A stretch of 64,000 nt of DNA from Timema cristinae (GCA_039000515.1 JBCFYV010001001.1:14541925-14605924); one strand, 5' to 3'; shown: positions 51,317 through 64,000, counted from the stretch's first letter. The notes: generated from the letters alone by a model not told the origin. Program-made: numbers and translations.

Positions 51317-53993
51317 TATCTCTACTTTTTCAAGTGCCTTTGACAGCTGCAGTGTAAAAGAGAATATTTTTTCAATTACAATGAGGCATAGTATAAACTG
51401 CCCTGCAGTAATGATTATAAATAGAATTTAAAAGATTTTAAAATTAAACTTAACACACCACACTCCTAAATATAGTTCACCGCATATAAAACAATCACTC
51501 CCTAATTTAATTAAATTTATAAGACCGAAAAGCCTATAAATTGAATTTAATAGATTTTAAAAGGTAAAATTAGTTCTCTAATGATTGATGTGCCAAATTT
51601 GAAATTTTTCAATTTCCTGACGACTGAAGTTTTTACAGTGCAATAACTACTGACTTATACACTTCTTTGAAAATCATAATTGCCTTGTGTTCACTAGCCC
51701 ATCTGGATTAGCACAGAGAAAGGAGAGATGTCCATTTGAGGTAGGTGAATCTTGGACAATGCAGTCTTTCGACGCTGAATTTTACTGTGGGGACTTAGAG
51801 AAAATTTTCCTCACTGATTGTAATGTTCCAATAACATTTCTGACTGGCACGATTCTTTATGAGTCAGAAAGTATAAGATTGAGACAATGCGGTAAGACCT
51901 ATCAAAACACGGCTCTGGAATTACATTAGTTTACAAATTCCCCAACGAGCAAAGCGAATACTCTACATACAGCTCCATTTTCATGCTTCGAGAATGCTAA
52001 CCACCTCTAATTTATGAAGCCAGTTTATTTGAAAAGACAGATTCCGTTCGCCAATTTTAGAAAATTTATATGACACATTTGGAGTCCACGCTGGTTTCAA
52101 GACAAGCATTTTATCGCTGTCAAGGACTTTAACATGAATGTACCTGCTGGCATTTAAATTTAAACTAGTAGAACACTGGTAAGAGCATGTCTGGATGGAA
52201 GTTGATTAGCTTCACTTTGGTTCACGCACAAAGCTAAAGTATCTTGGTTCAATAAGGACGTACCTGAGCATGTTGGGGTTAAGTTTTCAAACCTGAAACC
52301 ACTTTGTTCATTCTCACTTGCTTTCTTAGAGAACAGCAATTGTTCATCACATTATTTTGTGCTTTGTCTTGATATAGGCTAGTTAAGAAGAAAAGTTTGC
52401 GTCCCACTACGTTTCATTGTAGTTATAGTAACTTACGTATCAATGACAGCGAAAAAAACAAATTGTATTCACTAAAATATTGTCTAAATATTTTAGTTTG
52501 CCCACACTAATCAGTGGAATAAAATTGATTGACCTAGGAAACAACACTGTTCACGCGTAGCAAGCACGAAAAAAACCCCAACAGATTACCAAGAGGATGT
52601 GCGTGCGCTGCTTATTAAACTGGTTGACCTTGAGTGGTTTACAGAAACTATTGGGGAAGGTGGACATTGGCATTTGCACTTGGCAGGCAGATGATAATGG
52701 AAACAGCATAAAGAGAGCTAGGAGTTAATGTATATTATGTAGTACATTCGCAATAGAAAGCTATATGGAGAAGAGATTATTACGTCATCGTTGTCACGGC
52801 GTCCTCTAGGTTATGGCAACCAACTTTTTAGATCGGGTCGGCATAAATGACGTGTGGCAGCGTATTAAAGTATTCATTGTCTTCTGTGTATTTAAAAAAC
52901 TTGTGTCACGAAATGCCTGTATAAAAGGGTCTTTAGGATATATATTAAATGTCAACAACAATACTTCTTTTTAAGGTATTGATAACATCTATGAAAAGTG
53001 ACAGTGCATCACTGGACGTCTGAGTACGTGAAACTGTGGAAATAGATTTTACCAGCTGCCAGCCTTTTCCTATGCAAATGGGATCTTCGGTATTGTCACT
53101 TCATTTCCTTGACAGAGTTGAGCCGAAGAATCACGATAGTTTAAAGTGGCGTCATTTCGTAGGCTACTTCATGGGGGTGCGGGTTATTTATTCTTTTATA
53201 TCTTTAGCCCACCCAAATAGTTTATGATGATATTACCAACAATTTTGATTGAGTTGAACCACTCTCAAAGGTAGTCAGTCACAGTGTTTTTTGTTCAATC
53301 TCGTAACAGTTGATAGGTAGATCTACACCTCAAATGCCATCAAGCACACATACATTAATAATTATTCTAAATACCATATTGACTGTGATTGTTGACGTCA
53401 ACAATACAAATATGATTGCTAACAATAAATTTCACGTTAAATATCTACATCTTTAAAACTAAGATTGTAGTTTTTGTTATAGCAAATACTTTTAAAAAAA
53501 GCTATTCAATAAAAAATATTTCCATCAACCATCATTGCGAAACAATAAATTTTTAAACTAAACTAAAGAGAACATAAACGTATTGATCTATCTCTTTTTT
53601 TTTCAAAGAAATTTACGTTAATCCAACAAACAAAGAGGGCAAGATTCTAGGGTCTTTTCCGTTAGCTTGTTAGTGACTTTATTTTTTACTAGATATAACC
53701 TTGTGTCTGGAAGTGTTTGTTTGTTAGTTGTTGTTTATTTGGTGACAACTGGCACGTCTGCTTTTCTTTGTTATTGTTCTGTCAACTCAAGTAGTGTTTT
53801 GTTAAAGAGATTTGATGGTTTATAAATTTTATAAATTGAAACAAATTTGCTATTATTAGTCAAATCGTTAAGTAATTTTAATATTATTAAAATATATTTT
53901 TCTTACATACAACAATTTTCATTGGGAACTAAAACTTCCTCTGGCCTACATAATGTTTTTTAGTTAAAAATATTTCATGTCACATCTTACAAA
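51317..53993. other. Intergenic stretch upstream of MCRIP, nothing recognised
   Basis: No exon, SINE or coding remnant I can name. It may hold the MCRIP promoter and 5' non-coding exon toward its right end. Short frames (63 to 80 codons) have no family signature. Confidence 0.5.
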
Positions 53994-56900
53994 ATGAGGT
54001 AAAGTTTGTCAAATTATAGACCCTTCATGTTTGAGTTGAAGATATTAAACATATCAACATTGGTTTGATTTTATAAACATGAAACTAAACTAAATTTGTA
54101 TTGTTTAGTGTCCCTAGAACACAGATGCAATCTATGAATGGAAAACGACCGTGCATACTAAGACCCCAAGAAACTCACCAGTTGCCTTCACAGCACGAGG
54201 ATTTGATCAGATACATTTATGATTGTAAGACTCTCATGTATTACATGTTCGATCTAGACCTATTTGTCCTAAAGAGGATTCAATTAAAATTGTATCTGAC
54301 AGTTTCAAAAGAAAAACCTAGTATCATATTCATACAATATCAAATCATCTGATCTGCAGTAGTAATTTTCTTTAATGGCAATTAAGATAGATACACTAAT
54401 GATGATATAGCAACTTTTATCATTGTTGTCCAAAACAAAATATTTTAGTAACTTTTAGAACCACCTTCCTACCATATTTTTATTTATAAATGGTAAGTCT
54501 ATTTATATTTTTTGACTGCCCATTGGTGAGGATGCTGACAATAAGCTGAGAAATCTTGATATTTTGAAATTGTTAGATTCAATTTATCTTGACACAGTCA
54601 TAATGCTAGCCTACATAAAATTGAATACAATCTAACTTTTAGTACCGGTAATATAAAATTTGGGGGATACAAAAAAGGGTAATACTCTACAAGACGTCTA
54701 AATAATTTTTACCAGCACAGATTAAATACCACTACAATAGGACTTTAATCAATAAAGATAAAGTGGTTAAAATTATATAATAAACTAGAAGGAAAAAAAA
54801 CACCCTCGTATATTCAAAAAGGAGTTGCAGCCTTATTTTGCGCAGTATGAATACTACAATTTTTGACCTGGGCGGGATATAAAACAATGTTTTTCAGGGT
54901 TATGTGGGGATTCTGGGTGTTTATTATTATTATGCACTTTCTAAAACCAATTTGTTATACAAGCAAATGACTTACGAAATAACTTATTATTACAAAGGAA
55001 TAAAAAATCCTCAGAAGTCAAACTGTAAATTAACATAGCCCCACTGGAAATCACCAAACACAGGACCCTTGTTTCAATAGGTTGGGAGTGGGGGGTGGGG
55101 TTTGGGGGGATGAAAATAATGAATAGCTTAGATTGTGGATAAAATAATTTGTTAAAAATTTGATAAATAATAAAACTTTAATTAGGCCCCACTGGAGCAG
55201 GATCGTGGGTATTTCAAGCCTTAGCCATAAGTTTGTTTCAAATAACTTTAATTTACAGACGATTAATTAAATGCATTTAATTCCAACTACACCCTCAGAT
55301 TGTCAAGGTCCCACTACTCAGACATATTGGGGTACCTTATTACTACATTGTGCCCTCTCGAGGGTTAAAGATTAATCTAATTTGCCTAACACCCAGTATG
55401 TAGTAATTATTTGCTATGCCATACCAATTTACTAATAATGATGATTTATTTTCAGCTTGGAGTAAGATATCAAGAGAATTTGATAACTTTCAAAACGGTC
55501 GAGAAAATGGTAAATACTAACCATCTTTCTATTTTTATATTACAATTACAATTTAAAAATACAGTATTTTTTTATATCTAAAAACATTTTGGATAATTTT
55601 AACTCTTTATACTTTTAAAACATATCATTAATATCTCAATTTGATTTAATTAATTAATTAATTTACATTTATCTTAAAACTACTGATGACAATATTATTT
55701 TCAACAGTTTTTTTTCTCATAATTTAACACATTCACATCCTTATTCACTTTACATCCTAATTATAATAGAACTTGCCTCTGTGACCATATGGTCTAATGT
55801 GATACTCTCCCAGTAGACTAGACTGCCAATGACATGGAAATTGAGGTTCGAACCTCAGTCAGGTGAGTCACTGAGGGTGGTTTTTCCAAAATGGTTTTCC
55901 ATTCTACCCCTCTGCAAATGCGAATACACTTCCTTTAAATATAACTTTCTTAATATCTAAAACTATTAGCATAATCAGTAGCATATAACCCGAACAGGTA
56001 GTAAGACACGATGCTAAAAAAATTAAAATATAGTAGACTTAGTGTTTGGAACTAGCGCACAAACAGTGTGCCCAGCAAACAAATAAAGCTATAGAATTTA
56101 ACTAATTACTAACTACTGGTAGGAATATTATCGAGTGCCATAAAGGCTTACTTATTATTAAAAGGATGATCACTGCGGGAAGTTGTCAACACTCAAATAT
56201 TAATTTCCCACCACTTATAAAATTACTATGGGTGTATCATTTTAATAATAACACTTAATAAGACATAAAAAACAATAGGCCCCCTCCCTATGTGATGTTT
56301 TGGACGAAACATGCATCAAGCAATAACTTCTGACCTTGTGCCTGCAGGGTCTGTTACCGCAAAAAAATACACGCCTGTGAATCTTTCTGCAGGATTAACT
56401 ATTCGTCGCCCACTTTGTCAATCTGAAATACTGTAAAAGCTAATCATATAGAATTTAATCAAACAATCCAGATTTGATTTAATTTCTCAAAAATCACCAA
56501 CAAATTTGGATAATTCTCAAACATTTTTCTTATGTAGTATCTTATTTTCAGGAGCCAGGGATTTCCTTAGAAAGCATGATTTGAGACTTCAATTTAATAC
56601 ATTTTCCCGGGGGAGGACCCCTGCCCCCAATTCCCCCGTCCCACCGGAAAAAAAAAATCCTGCGGGTGCCCTTGGCCTATGTGTATTCTAAGTTGGTCAA
56701 AATTCAGAATTGAGTTCAAAAACTATAATCAATATACAATTTCCACAAGTTTAAAATTCTTTTTTTATTATGAATATTTGATATTGACATGTAGGCTACA
56801 CCTTATTGAAAAATTGGTTCAAACCTGGAAAAATAGGAAGAAAAATTCTCAAATTAAACTATGGTAAAAATTATTCAAAAAATCTTGTGATTAAATTATT

Positions 56901-59058
56901 TGTTTCTATTTATAATTTTTTTTTCAGGAGGTCCTTGTGTTCTTTATTACTCTGAAAATGAACCAAATCCAAAGATGAAAGGTAAGTTATGTATCATAAA
57001 TTGTACAATAAATATAGGTACTTTGATATAGCCCTACTTTATTTTTCCTAGCTGATGTTTAGTTGTGGTCACATTAAATCAATAAATATAAAATATTCTA
57101 GTACTGTTAGTATTAAATTTTATGACCTTCTAAAAATAATATAACTTGTTTTAAATTTTTACTAAAATCTAAGAATAATATAACTAGTGGTTCAATTATC
57201 TACAAAGTACATACAGAACAGTCTTGCTAATCTGAACCTGCTCTAGTCCGGAAAACGGGGTAGTCCAAACCGCCCCTAGTTTTCTTGCCTTAAACTTAAC
57301 TCAAGGTCACATTGGTGTAGTTATGTGAATCTACTATGCAACATTGTAAAACAAAAGGAAACTTAACACATTAAAGCAGCAGATACACTTGGCAGGGAAA
57401 AAGCACGCTAGTAGCGAGTATGGCCCTTCATCCACTGAGGAAACCAACGCTACGTGATACATCACGGGCAACTGGTCACTTGCTATAAGTTGCTCCTTTT
57501 CTCGTCCATACAAGAAACCTATATTTTTATCAGCCATGAGAATGTCTTTGTCTGATGAGGACCTGGTTGTTGGTTACATATACTTAAAAGCCCGTAAAAA
57601 GACCGAGGAACAATTCTGGGTTCATCCAGATTTTGAAAATAACAGAAAAAAGGTGGTTCAAAATTGGCGTGATTCTCTACCTCAAGAACAAAGTTTACAT
57701 TAACCGTTTGTTCTTTCTTTGAAATTGTCCGTGGAATTTTGTCACCCAAAAGGGAAAACTTGTAGGAAAATCTCTAAATAGATCGAAACACATATGCACA
57801 AATGGAAACAAAACACTGCATAAAGCTCCACAAGTGCACACCGTAACGACCAACAGGCAACTTATAACCTGGTGACCAACATGTTTGGTCTCCTATAACG
57901 TATCCCCCAGCGCTTAAGTCTTAGTATCCTTGGTGGACAAGTGAAACATTGTTTAAATGCTAAAGTTGCTTGGCTGTGAGTGGTTAATCGCTTAGTTTTG
58001 CTCTTCTCGGTGGACGAAGGGCCTATCTGTCCTGCCAGTCACTTGCATACCAGTAGGCATGACTACGCATGTTAACTAAAGACATGCTCGTTACTAGTGC
58101 CATTCTTAGGTCAGTGTTAATAACTGCCAAAGATGGACGTTATGAAGTCTCCAATTGGATACTTAAAAAAATGTGACAAAAAGATGTAAGCAGCTACATA
58201 AATCATCTTTGGGGGACACCAGAAAGGTACTTCTTAAGAAAACTAAAAAATTATAGAAAAAAGTAATCACTTCTTTTTACTGACACACCATATACTAGCA
58301 GAGTATACTCAGACACGCCAGCCACTCGCATACCGCTCAACGCCCCCACCATTTCCTTCCTGTCACGAGCACAAGAAAATGAACGCCATGTGATTAACTG
58401 GGAGGTCGATAAAAAGTGTGCAAGCTACTAGAAGCCCCACGATACTGCAACTCACATGTTTAGGCCGAGCTAGTAGCCTGTATATCTGCGGCTTAAGCCT
58501 TAAACAGGAATGTGTGATTAGAAAAGTGAGACATTTTAATAAAACTAGCTATGGAGGTATTCATGGGTAAATTATACCAAAGAAAAATACCTTGAAGATA
58601 GGGGAGTGTGTTTCAAGATCAAATTAATAAATTATATAAATAAAGCTACAAATCATTATATAGCAGATACCTAAATAAATTAAAAAGAAAAAATATGGTT
58701 GTCGCCAACAGTGTTTTTTTTTCTTTTCTTTTTATAATTCCTAGATAATCCGAATGTCAATGGCAATTTCAGGTTCGTATTAGCAAGACCGTGCTGTACT
58801 TGATTTTTTGGTTTTATTATGCTTTCAATTAAAATATTCAACAATTAGTGTTTGAATATATTTTTAATTACAAATAAATTATCCACCTACTATCCCTATG
58901 GTGTATTTATTCTATATCTATAGTAAGTTGAAGCCCTATTTATTGCTAGCTTACCTAAAATTTGTTTATTTTTTCCAGATTTTCGACCTTTCAATTTGGA
59001 TGCATTTTGGGGACAGCGAATGGTACAGAACATTACTCGTACTCAGTCATCCTCATAG
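53994..59058 (+). CDS. MCRIP: MCRIP/FAM195 homologue (MAPK-regulated corepressor-interacting protein), complete, 5 exons
   Basis: Predicted 102-aa protein. Exons: 53994-53998 (ATGAG, 5 nt, then GTAAAG), 54109-54224, 55456-55509, 56928-56981, 58979-59058 (TAG); 309 nt with consistent phases. Human MCRIP1 has 97 aa. Matching blocks are an N-terminal MNGKR (as YNGKR in MCRIP1), EDLIRYIYDSW (as ENVRFIYEAW, spanning the exon 2/3 junction), a mid-section ending EPNPKMK (as VPNPSLK), and DFRPFNLDAF (as TFKPIDLSDL). In vertebrates MCRIP1 binds the CtBP corepressor through P-x-D-L-S in an ERK-regulated way, and MCRIPs also associate with DDX6 and RNA granules. Here the aligned motif is P-F-N-L-D, so CtBP binding is uncertain. 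Intron 3 holds a SINE and intron 4 a 1.58-kb DNA transposon. The 5-nt first exon is inferred from its exact fit in phase and splice signal; the true start could lie in another upstream exon. Confidence 0.85.
55770..56025 (+). repeat. SINE family A in MCRIP intron 3
   Basis: Head ctgtgaccatatggtctaat with GGTTCGAACC. Tail acaggtagtaagacacgatg then poly-A. Confidence 0.75.
57214..58796. mobile_element. TA-flanked DNA transposon with about 27-bp terminal inverted repeats
   Basis: Ends CAGAACAGTCTTGCTAAT and, inverted, CAGCACGGTCTTGCTAAT agree at 23 of 27 bases and are flanked by TA, like pogo/Tigger elements. It is 1583 bp in MCRIP intron 4. Plus-strand bases 57535-57702 read MRMSLSDEDLVVG..EEQFWVHPDF..., which weakly recalls the N-terminus of PIF/Harbinger-type proteins, so a second element may be nested. 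No complete transposase is present. Confidence 0.65.
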
Positions 59059-59577
59059 TTTCACCCCAAAGTGCAAACATGTCTCGCTGAAAATAAGACA
59101 TTTTTTACATAACTTTGATTTGAAATGTTAAAGTTCTAAATTACATTTTTATATTTAAATACAACTCTAAGAGTGTATTTCTCTTAAATTCTTAGGAACT
59201 ATTTTCATATTTTAAATTTATCTTTACAATATTATATTGTATACATATACCCAAGGGCCAGCTGTCCTGGCTTTGAAAATGGCTAAAGTTTGTGTTTAAA
59301 ATTTAAATTGGCAAACAAATGTGTTGGACAACCTTTGTTTTCACACCTTGGAGAGTTTTTGTAACATTTTAGGTGGTTTTATTGGTGGAAATTATAGCTT
59401 TAACAATAAGAATTTGTATCCGGACTGCACTGTTGGAAACCATCTCAACTTTTCAATTCATGATTTTATTTTTGCACCATATTTTATTACTAATTTGTGC
59501 TATCTATATTTAACTATGCAAACGAGGTAGAATGGTAACAGAGTGAATTTACCCACTTTGGTGTTGAGGTAAAGTTT

Positions 59578-59583
59578 AATAAA
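59578..59583 (+). terminator. Possible poly(A) signal of the MCRIP homologue
   Basis: First clear AATAAA on the plus strand after the stop at 59058, about 520 nt downstream and just before a SINE. Its use is inferred. Confidence 0.3.
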
Positions 59584-59654
59584 ATGTCTCCATATTCCTC
59601 TATCATTCCATCATTTTTTCTCCTTTAATCATGTCCATTCTTCTCTCAATCCGA

Positions 59655-59937
59655 CACCTTAGCTTTGTCGGTAGCGTGTCTTGTCTACTGAGCTTAAGTG
59701 TCCCGGCTTCGAAACCCGGCATGGCCTAAAAATTTATCATTGGTGAAATGTGGGTTTAACCGTTCATAGTGATGAATTAACGACTTGGGACTGGATGTTG
59801 TGTCTCTCCCTAAGTTAGATCATATGGCATATGAAGCTTTGGCAGGCCTAGCAAGCCAGTAATGGAAAAATATATAGCTTGAATATAAAGATAACCCAGG
59901 CCACAGGCTGGAAATAGTAATGGATGTAAGAAAATTC
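59655..59937 (+). repeat. tRNA-derived SINE family C, full length
   Basis: Head TTAGCTTTGTCGGTAGCG and GGCTTCGAAACCCGG; the body includes tgggactggatgttgtgtc and aagctttggcaggcctagc. It ends ggccacaggctggaaatag and meets a LINE tail to tail. Confidence 0.8.
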
Positions 59938-60370
59938 TTCTCTCACTTGCACATTTGCTGTTATCTGCTGCTCCAATATTTTTCCTACATGCTTCATCTC
60001 CGTTTTTTTGATTTTTTTCTCCTTTTTCCATCCTCATTATATGTCCATACCACCTCAGCCTTTCTTCCTCAAATATCTCATGCATTTCCTGTACCAAACA
60101 ACTTTATTCCTAATCCTGTATATCTTCGTGGTAGATAACATGCGTCTCACAAACTTCATTCCTATCACCTCCACTTTTCTTGTTTCTCTTACTTTCCATT
60201 GTCCATGTTTCTGCTTCATATGGGGCACAAAATCCGCCCTATACAGCACTTCCTTACACTTCACAGGCACGTCACGTCTCTTACACACCTTTATAAACCA
60301 TTTAGGAACAATGTGAATCCCTATCATTAGACAACTAAAACATATTAATACAACCTTAAAAAATTTGATT
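59938..60370 (-). mobile_element. LINE ORF2 3' end, two open pieces
   Basis: Minus-strand frames read KRRDVPVKCKEVLYRADFVP, RKVEVIGMKFVRRML and IRNKVV, then (shifted) [20 protein letters not shown]. This is the same LINE family as at 26290. It abuts SINE-C at 59655-59937 tail to tail, repeating the junction at 7740. Confidence 0.75.
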
Positions 60371-60499
60371 AATGGCAAGAGTTTATTGTGCTGACCATAT
60401 GACTCCCTCTATCAACAAATGACTGGCACTGTCATCACCAATGGCAGCAACCGCTCAGTTGATATAGCTCGCTTTCAGGTCTATACCATGGAGTTTAAA

Positions 60500-62887
60500 T
60501 AAAATTATATTATTGGTTGAACGTTACTACATTGAGTGTAGTATTGTTTCCTAATAAAACACATTATTTTAGTTTTAGTTTCATACATGTGTTCGAATAA
60601 TAGCCCTATTACTATGTAGACCGCACATACCTAGCCATTGCCCCTTCTACAGGCAAGAAACATCTCTACGGCATCAATTTAGCAGGGACTAAAATGATGT
60701 CATAAAGGCCCCTTCAATTATGTAAAACCTTTTACGTAATTTGAGGAAAAAGTGTCGCAGACAAGATAAAATGTTGGCCGCGCTTGCTATATAATCTATC
60801 TCTCTACTTGATGACAGCATTCAACATGCTTTGTACATTGTTACCAATATTAGATTTTCCACATTTTTTTATAAAGTATTTTCTACAAAGATATTATTTT
60901 GATGATTCATTGTTAACTCACTGAAAAAGAGAACTAATGTTTAAGAAATTAGATGTTTAAATATCACAAAATTATGCTTGTTTAGTAAATGAGAAAACCT
61001 GTGAAACAATTTGAAACACGATAGTGGGATTCTTGTTGGAAGAAACTCTTAGAAAATACAAACACTTTTTTTTTTCGGTTAGTAGTATCTCTTATCTACT
61101 GAACAATGACAAAAAAAATATATCGTTTGGGTGAAATATGGGACTCCCCTTTCACATTCATAATTTAACTGCTGGGGGCTGGGTGTTGTGTCTATTCTAG
61201 ATTTAATTTAGTTTTTAAGTCATGTGCTGATTTATTCAGTCAGTTTAGAAAGTGTGCATTAAATACATTAAAATAAAGGACATTAATTTACTTTATTATT
61301 AGTATAATTTTATTGGTATTGCCTATAATATCTATGAAAAGTGACAGTTGAAGATCACATGACTTTGCATATAAGTAGGTTTCCGCAAAGCTTTGAAAAC
61401 TTCGACTTCGAATGTTTAAAATATATCGTTTTTTAAATTATATTTATTACTTTGCATTACTACATAAATTTAGTCTAAGTATAATATTTTTATCTGCCAC
61501 TAAACATTTTTAAAAAAATATTTGGACTTTGATATTCAGCTTCGAGACTATCTTTATATTATTCAACTCGATCTAGCTTTGGATTGATAAATTTGACTTT
61601 AATATATTTATATGTAGGAGTGTTACATTTTTTTTATTATATTTATAGCAATCAACAAAGATCCTTCCTATCTAAATCAGACTATCGCCAACTAAACTTG
61701 TTATGGAACATTGATGCTATTTCTCTAATTGTTCATTGTCAAATTATGCAGAAACATACTGCAATACTGCAATGGAGTTGAAAAAAACTAGAAGCCACTT
61801 AAATAATTATTAAAATACCAAAGTAATACACATTCAAAATAAAACTGAGCATCTACTAACTATAATAGTATCCAAGTTTGGATATACAAAGGCTGCACAG
61901 CTAGTCATTGAAAGATACGCAAGTGTTACCTAAGTTACTTTAAAAGATTCCAAATTAATAATGTTACTTAAACAATTTGACAATTTAATAATAAATAAGG
62001 TAAATTGTGTGCTTTATATATTTTAATTCCTATCTATATTTTTAATGTAGATATTCGTATGTTCAGAATGAGCCATGGAGAAATACGAGTAAAAAACCAT
62101 ATTCTGCATTTCTTAATTACAGTATATCAATTAAATATGTATTGTGGATGTAATTTATCTTTTTATATATTTTATATAATTATAAACAAAGTTTTATGAG
62201 GTTTTTTTTCTGTGGTAAAGTAAAATTTTTAAATTACATTATACAAAATATGATATTTGAATAATTCTTGACATAAAGTTTTACTATCAATATATTTTTC
62301 TGTGCAAAATTTTTTATGAGGAAATGTTTCTTGTGTAATATTATAAGATTATTTTGAATATATATTCATACTATAGTGGAGGTTTTAAGAAAAGCTTCGC
62401 TTAAATAAAAATAAACTTTCAAAAAACTACATAAAACATTTTTAAAGTTTTCAAAATGAGGACTACAACAAATTATTGTTCATTTAATTCAGAAAATTGT
62501 AAAGTGATCCATATTAGTAAAAATTTTTTTTTCTTTCCCTGGCATTTGGATTGTTATTTGTTCGTTTTCTTGAAAACATGCGGAATGCAATTGTTTTTAG
62601 GAGGAAATTGAACAAGCTTTTTGTTTTGTTTAATTTCTTTATTTTTCTATCTTTGGATGCATAGCTTGTGAGAGATTGTTTTTAAAATGAAAAAAAATAA
62701 TTGGTTTAAAATCTTTTAAATATTCTCTATTTTATATTTTGATGGTAGCTCTACTAACAAGTAATTTTTTTTTTTGCCTGGTACTCATGTCACAATTTAT
62801 TGTATAAGATTATGTGGCCACAAGATTACCCAATATTGTACAAGATTAGCTTTGAACACAACACTATTGCTTGCAATGTCTTGTACT
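60500..62887. other. Intergenic stretch, very AT-rich, nothing beyond a SINE piece
   Basis: Only the SINE-C variant at 61110-61285 is identifiable. Frames of 64-65 codons near 61584 and 62005 are low-complexity and unsupported. Confidence 0.5.
61110..61285 (+). repeat. SINE family C variant, head missing
   Basis: gctgggggctgggtgttgtg, then gtgctgatttattcagtcag and gtgtgcattaaataca, matching inverted 30235-30487. Confidence 0.5.
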
Positions 62888-63297
62888 CATTAGCGTAACA
62901 AGGTGAGGGGGGGGGGGGGGGAGGGTCTGCAATGGGAACCACTGGTCAAGGGGTGTCATAGAAGTGCCATTTTGTAAAAAAAAAAAAAAAAAAGGGCAAA
63001 AAAATATTACTAAAAAATATTAATATATATATTAATAAAACTATTCAAATCCTAATTTTATTAATCAATGTATGATGACTGTAAAGTATTTACTTTAAAT
63101 CATTAAAATATAAATAAGATACAGATTTGAAAGGCGTGTCAAATTTACACCCTACAGTATCAAGAGACAACCAGAATTTTCTGAGCTTTCTAGAAAGCTC
63201 TTATTAAGCTTCTTATAAGAATTTGGTTTCCACACTGTGAAGGGGGTGCCAAAATTGAGACCCACCCTGGGCATCAAATGCCTTTGCCATGCCACTG
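62888..63297. mobile_element. hAT-type MITE with near-perfect 8-bp target duplication and internal poly-G
   Basis: Terminal repeats are CATTAGCGTAACAAGG and, inverted, CAGTGGCATGGCAAAGG. Flanks are cttgtact (62880-62887) and cttgtatt (63298-63305), a 7/8 match. It is 410 bp with no coding capacity. A 15-G run (62907-62921) and a poly-A run lie inside it. Confidence 0.65.
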
Positions 63298-63963
63298 CTT
63301 GTATTTTTTTTAATGAAATAAAACACATCCTATATCAACCATTTTTGTTATACATCTCGAGTTGTAAACATAGAATAATAGATTATTAGTTTTTAGTGAA
63401 TAATTATGTAGGCCTATATATTTTAACAACCAAAAACTTGATAAAAACAAATATGAAACAATTAACCAGAAATATATAGGTTTTTGACTTATTAAAAATA
63501 CAATTTGAAAACATTTCTTTATTAATATTCATAGCCTTTAAGGATGATTAGACCAATATTTATTATATATGACTACTATTTTAGAAATTTAATAGATGAT
63601 TATTGTTTTTTTAACATAAAAAGAGCAAATAAGTCATAGTTAAAATAACATATGCAATCATATGTGCGGTGTGAACAGTATGTATAAGACTTGTGTGCAA
63701 TCAATGAGGCCACAATATTGTACAATTTCATTTACAAAATTTGTATTGTGTGTACTGGGCCTTAGAATATATTTTGGTGATAGAAAAACGAATTACATTA
63801 TTTTATTAGGCAGTGTTGATTTTTCTTAAACACACTACTCTGTGAAGATGCAGGTTAGTGTGGAGGTAAGGAATGTGAGAAAAGACCATTTGTTTTTGCA
63901 GTTTTTATATAAACATATTTTTTGATCAAAAGAAATAAAATATTTATCCAGTTGAAACTAGTA

Positions 63964-64000
63964 CATCCATTACTGTTTACAGCCTATGATCTGTCTCAAT
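63964..64000 (-). repeat. SINE family C tail at the window edge
   Basis: catccattactgtttacagc repeats the start of the reversed SINE-C copies; it continues off the edge. Confidence 0.5.

Noticed and set aside
59655..59730. tRNA gene-like sequence (also at 30720, 34445, 33775, 26935)
   Set aside because: Box A and B are present but the cloverleaf is not maintained, and each is followed by a shared SINE body and tail.

Overview
This is a gene-sparse, AT-rich, repeat-rich nuclear window from an animal. Every gene is split by introns with GT..AG junctions, and the introns are full of transposon debris. The protein families (BTB-Kelch, COG6, an NDUFA3-like complex I subunit, MCRIP/FAM195) are general to animals. 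The BEL/Pao retroelement, hAT elements, several tRNA-derived SINE families and low GC suggest an invertebrate, most likely an arthropod. That last step is inference; no marker in the window fixes the species.

Four genes can be rebuilt exon by exon. (1) On the minus strand, about 11.8 kb down to the left edge: a BTB-BACK-Kelch (KLHL-type) protein with eleven exons in the window and its last part off the edge. Three of its exons each carry a one-base indel relative to the frame that the protein family and splice phases require. (2) On the minus strand, 38448 to 19054: a complete ten-exon COG6 gene (636 aa, frame intact). (3) On the plus strand, 39236 to 44248: a complete three-exon 77-aa protein resembling complex I subunit NDUFA3/B9, head-to-head with COG6 across a 787-bp shared upstream region. 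(4) On the plus strand, 53994 to 59058: a complete five-exon 102-aa MCRIP (FAM195) homologue whose first coding exon is only 5 nt.

The rest is mostly mobile DNA. There are two copies of one hAT-like element in opposite orientation (8384-9609 with a perfect 8-bp target duplication, and 42097-43337), an hAT-type MITE (62888-63297), two TA-flanked Tc1/mariner/pogo-like elements (50696-51316 and 57214-58796), a decayed BEL/Pao 5' half (about 48.06-50.56 kb), several LINE ORF2 3' fragments, a repeat with a hammerhead-ribozyme-like core near the COG6 3' end, and at least four tRNA-derived SINE families, two of which share a 3' tail. An 88-bp perfect inverted repeat with a 19-nt loop sits in a KLHL intron. 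About 13.1-17.7 kb, 51.3-53.9 kb and 60.5-62.9 kb hold no gene I can support.

The genes have unrelated housekeeping roles: ubiquitin-ligase adaptor, Golgi tethering, mitochondrial respiration, and corepressor/RNP regulation. Nothing suggests they act as one pathway. I found no CRISPR array, operon or clearly new system. The best leads are the KLHL lesions, the perfect hairpin, the hammerhead-like repeats supplying the COG6 poly(A) region, and the composite LINE-SINE repeat found at two distant sites.
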